DNA of 64,000 nt from Emiliania huxleyi CCMP1516 (lineage: Eukaryota; Haptophyta; Isochrysidales; Noelaerhabdaceae). Positions 63,266-64,000 of this stretch are shown one piece after another (within the stretch, counting starts at the first letter, position 1; each line of letters begins with the position of its first letter). The stretch is from the NCBI RefSeq assembly GCF_000372725.1, contig NW_005201069.1, forward strand, positions 20,921 to 84,920. The letters run 5' to 3'. The notes beneath the pieces were generated by a model. That model searched no databases and had not been told where the DNA came from. It saw only the letters and a list, made by a program, of their open reading frames with translations. The translations under genes and the position numbers were made by a program.

Positions 63266-63639
63266 GAGACGCCGCCGCTCTCGTCTCTGTCTCCGCAGGC
63301 CTCTCTTTCACTCCCTTCTGTGACACTCTGGTGTGTGTCGTGTCCGTGCGCGCGCCGCGACCTCGCATCCCGGGACCCGTTACATTTTAGCGCCTCTGAC
63401 CCACAATCAGTGGGCAGTGGCATTACCTTCTCCCTCTAGAATGAAGAGCGACATGTGTTATTTTTCCTACACCTCTCTACCGTACTCCAAGCCCAGAGTC
63501 GTCCTCTGTGTGAGAGAGCGTACAGTGGCGTCTCTGGCCTCGAGGCTGGTCGAGCAGTGGTCGGGCTCGGGGCCCGCTCCGCGGGGCGCAGCGTCTCCGC
63601 TGCTCTCGCCGAACGATCGAGGCGCGCGCGCGGGCTCGG

Positions 63640-64000
63640 CTATGCGACACTGCAATCGCCGCTGACCGGCTCTCCGCCCGGACTGGTGGCGCCCGACACG
63701 GCCGGCTTGGTCGCGGCAGAGAGTGCTGCCATGTCGTCCGCGTCGAGAGCCCACGAAAAGAGGTCGATATTTTCGCGGAGGTGCGCCAGGTCCTTGCTCT
63801 TTGGGATGACGGGGATGCCTTGCTGCACCTGCCAGCGGAGGGCAACCTGCGCTCCGCTCTTGCCGTGCTTGCGGCCGATCCTGCTGACCAGCGCGCCCGA
63901 GATCAGCTCGGTCGCGTTTGCGCCTCCGCAGGGGCCGCAGAGCGGCGAGAAGCCTTCGAACGTGACACCTTTGCTGCGCATGTAGGCCATGTCGTCGTCG
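63640..64000 (-). CDS. Aldo-keto reductase, C-terminal part (runs off window)
   Basis: NADPH-dependent oxidoreductase of the AKR family; only the C-terminal ~120 residues are in the window and the N-terminal barrel lies beyond 64000. Diagnostic block: GVTFEGFSPLCG, then KSGAQVALRWQVQQGIPVIP, the cofactor-binding PKSKDLAHLRENI, and FSWALDADDMAALSA. The Ser/Arg residues around IPKSKD..LRENI are those that bind the NADPH phosphate in the family. The catalytic Tyr/Lys cannot be checked here. The last ~15 residues diverge. Confidence 0.88.
   Translation of the reverse strand, partial: DDDMAYMRSKGVTFEGFSPLCGPCGGANATELISGALVSRIGRKHGKSGAQVALRWQVQQGIPVIPKSKDLAHLRENIDLFSWALDADDMAALSAATKPAVSGATSPGGEPVSGDCSVA

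Overview
This is nuclear DNA of a GC-rich microbial eukaryote, most probably a haptophyte-type alga. Evidence: spliceosomal introns, cytosolic ribosomal protein eL14, a splicing factor SF1 and an actin-capping subunit; two proteins with signal-peptide-plus-transit-like N termini (a SufE-like protein and a coiled-coil protein) that suggest a secondary plastid; very high GC in genes and introns; and abundant microsatellites and minisatellites. A pelagophyte is possible. A dinoflagellate cannot be excluded because GC and GA splice donors are used alongside GT. No operons, phage, CRISPR array or rRNA were seen. Genes lie on both strands with no strand bias.

Layout. 0.8-3.7 kb: MUS81-like nuclease. 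3.9-5.6 kb: repeat block. 7.4-12.7 kb: PP2C phosphatase (-), PH-domain protein (+), METTL22-like methyltransferase (-). 12.9-14.7 kb: unknown reading frame with breaks (-). 14.9-16.7 kb: inverted-repeat elements. 16.7-21.3 kb: membrane protein and plastid-type coiled-coil protein (+). 21.3-24.0 kb: repeats. 24.0-30.4 kb: Costars protein (+), unknown three-exon gene (-), a second inverted-repeat element, SF1 (+), F-box protein (-). 31.0-34.9 kb: 13-exon acyl-CoA dehydrogenase of the DmdC type (-). 36.2-44.8 kb: acylaminoacyl peptidase (+), MFS transporter (-), eL14 (+), membrane-anchored HEPN-like protein (-). 45.3-51.2 kb: sulfotransferase (+), SufE (+), CMC4 (+), permuted histidine-phosphatase-like protein (-). 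52.6-56.7 kb: cytosine-5 DNA methyltransferase (+) and a second MFS transporter (-). 57-61.5 kb: mostly repeats and a duplicated ORF piece. 61.7-64 kb: actin-capping protein alpha (+) and an aldo-keto reductase running off the right edge (-).

The most unusual signal is in the introns. I rebuilt six genes by joining reading frames at AG acceptors and checking that motifs and total length stay in phase: acyl-CoA dehydrogenase 647 aa, DNA methyltransferase 553 aa, acylaminoacyl peptidase 829 aa, capping protein 298 aa, membrane protein 616 aa, eL14 129 aa. Across these and a few partial models, roughly half of about 40 junctions need a GC donor and at least two need GA. In many introns the first bases repeat the first bases of the downstream exon (up to 15 identical, or about 30 near-identical), as expected if introns arose by tandem duplication of an exon piece containing AG|GC or AG|GT. 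Several introns also carry tandem copies of their own donor or acceptor, in two cases separated by telomere-like CCCTAA/TTAGGG filler. The genes are mostly unrelated housekeeping functions with no evident shared pathway. All splice models come from sequence alone and have no transcript support.
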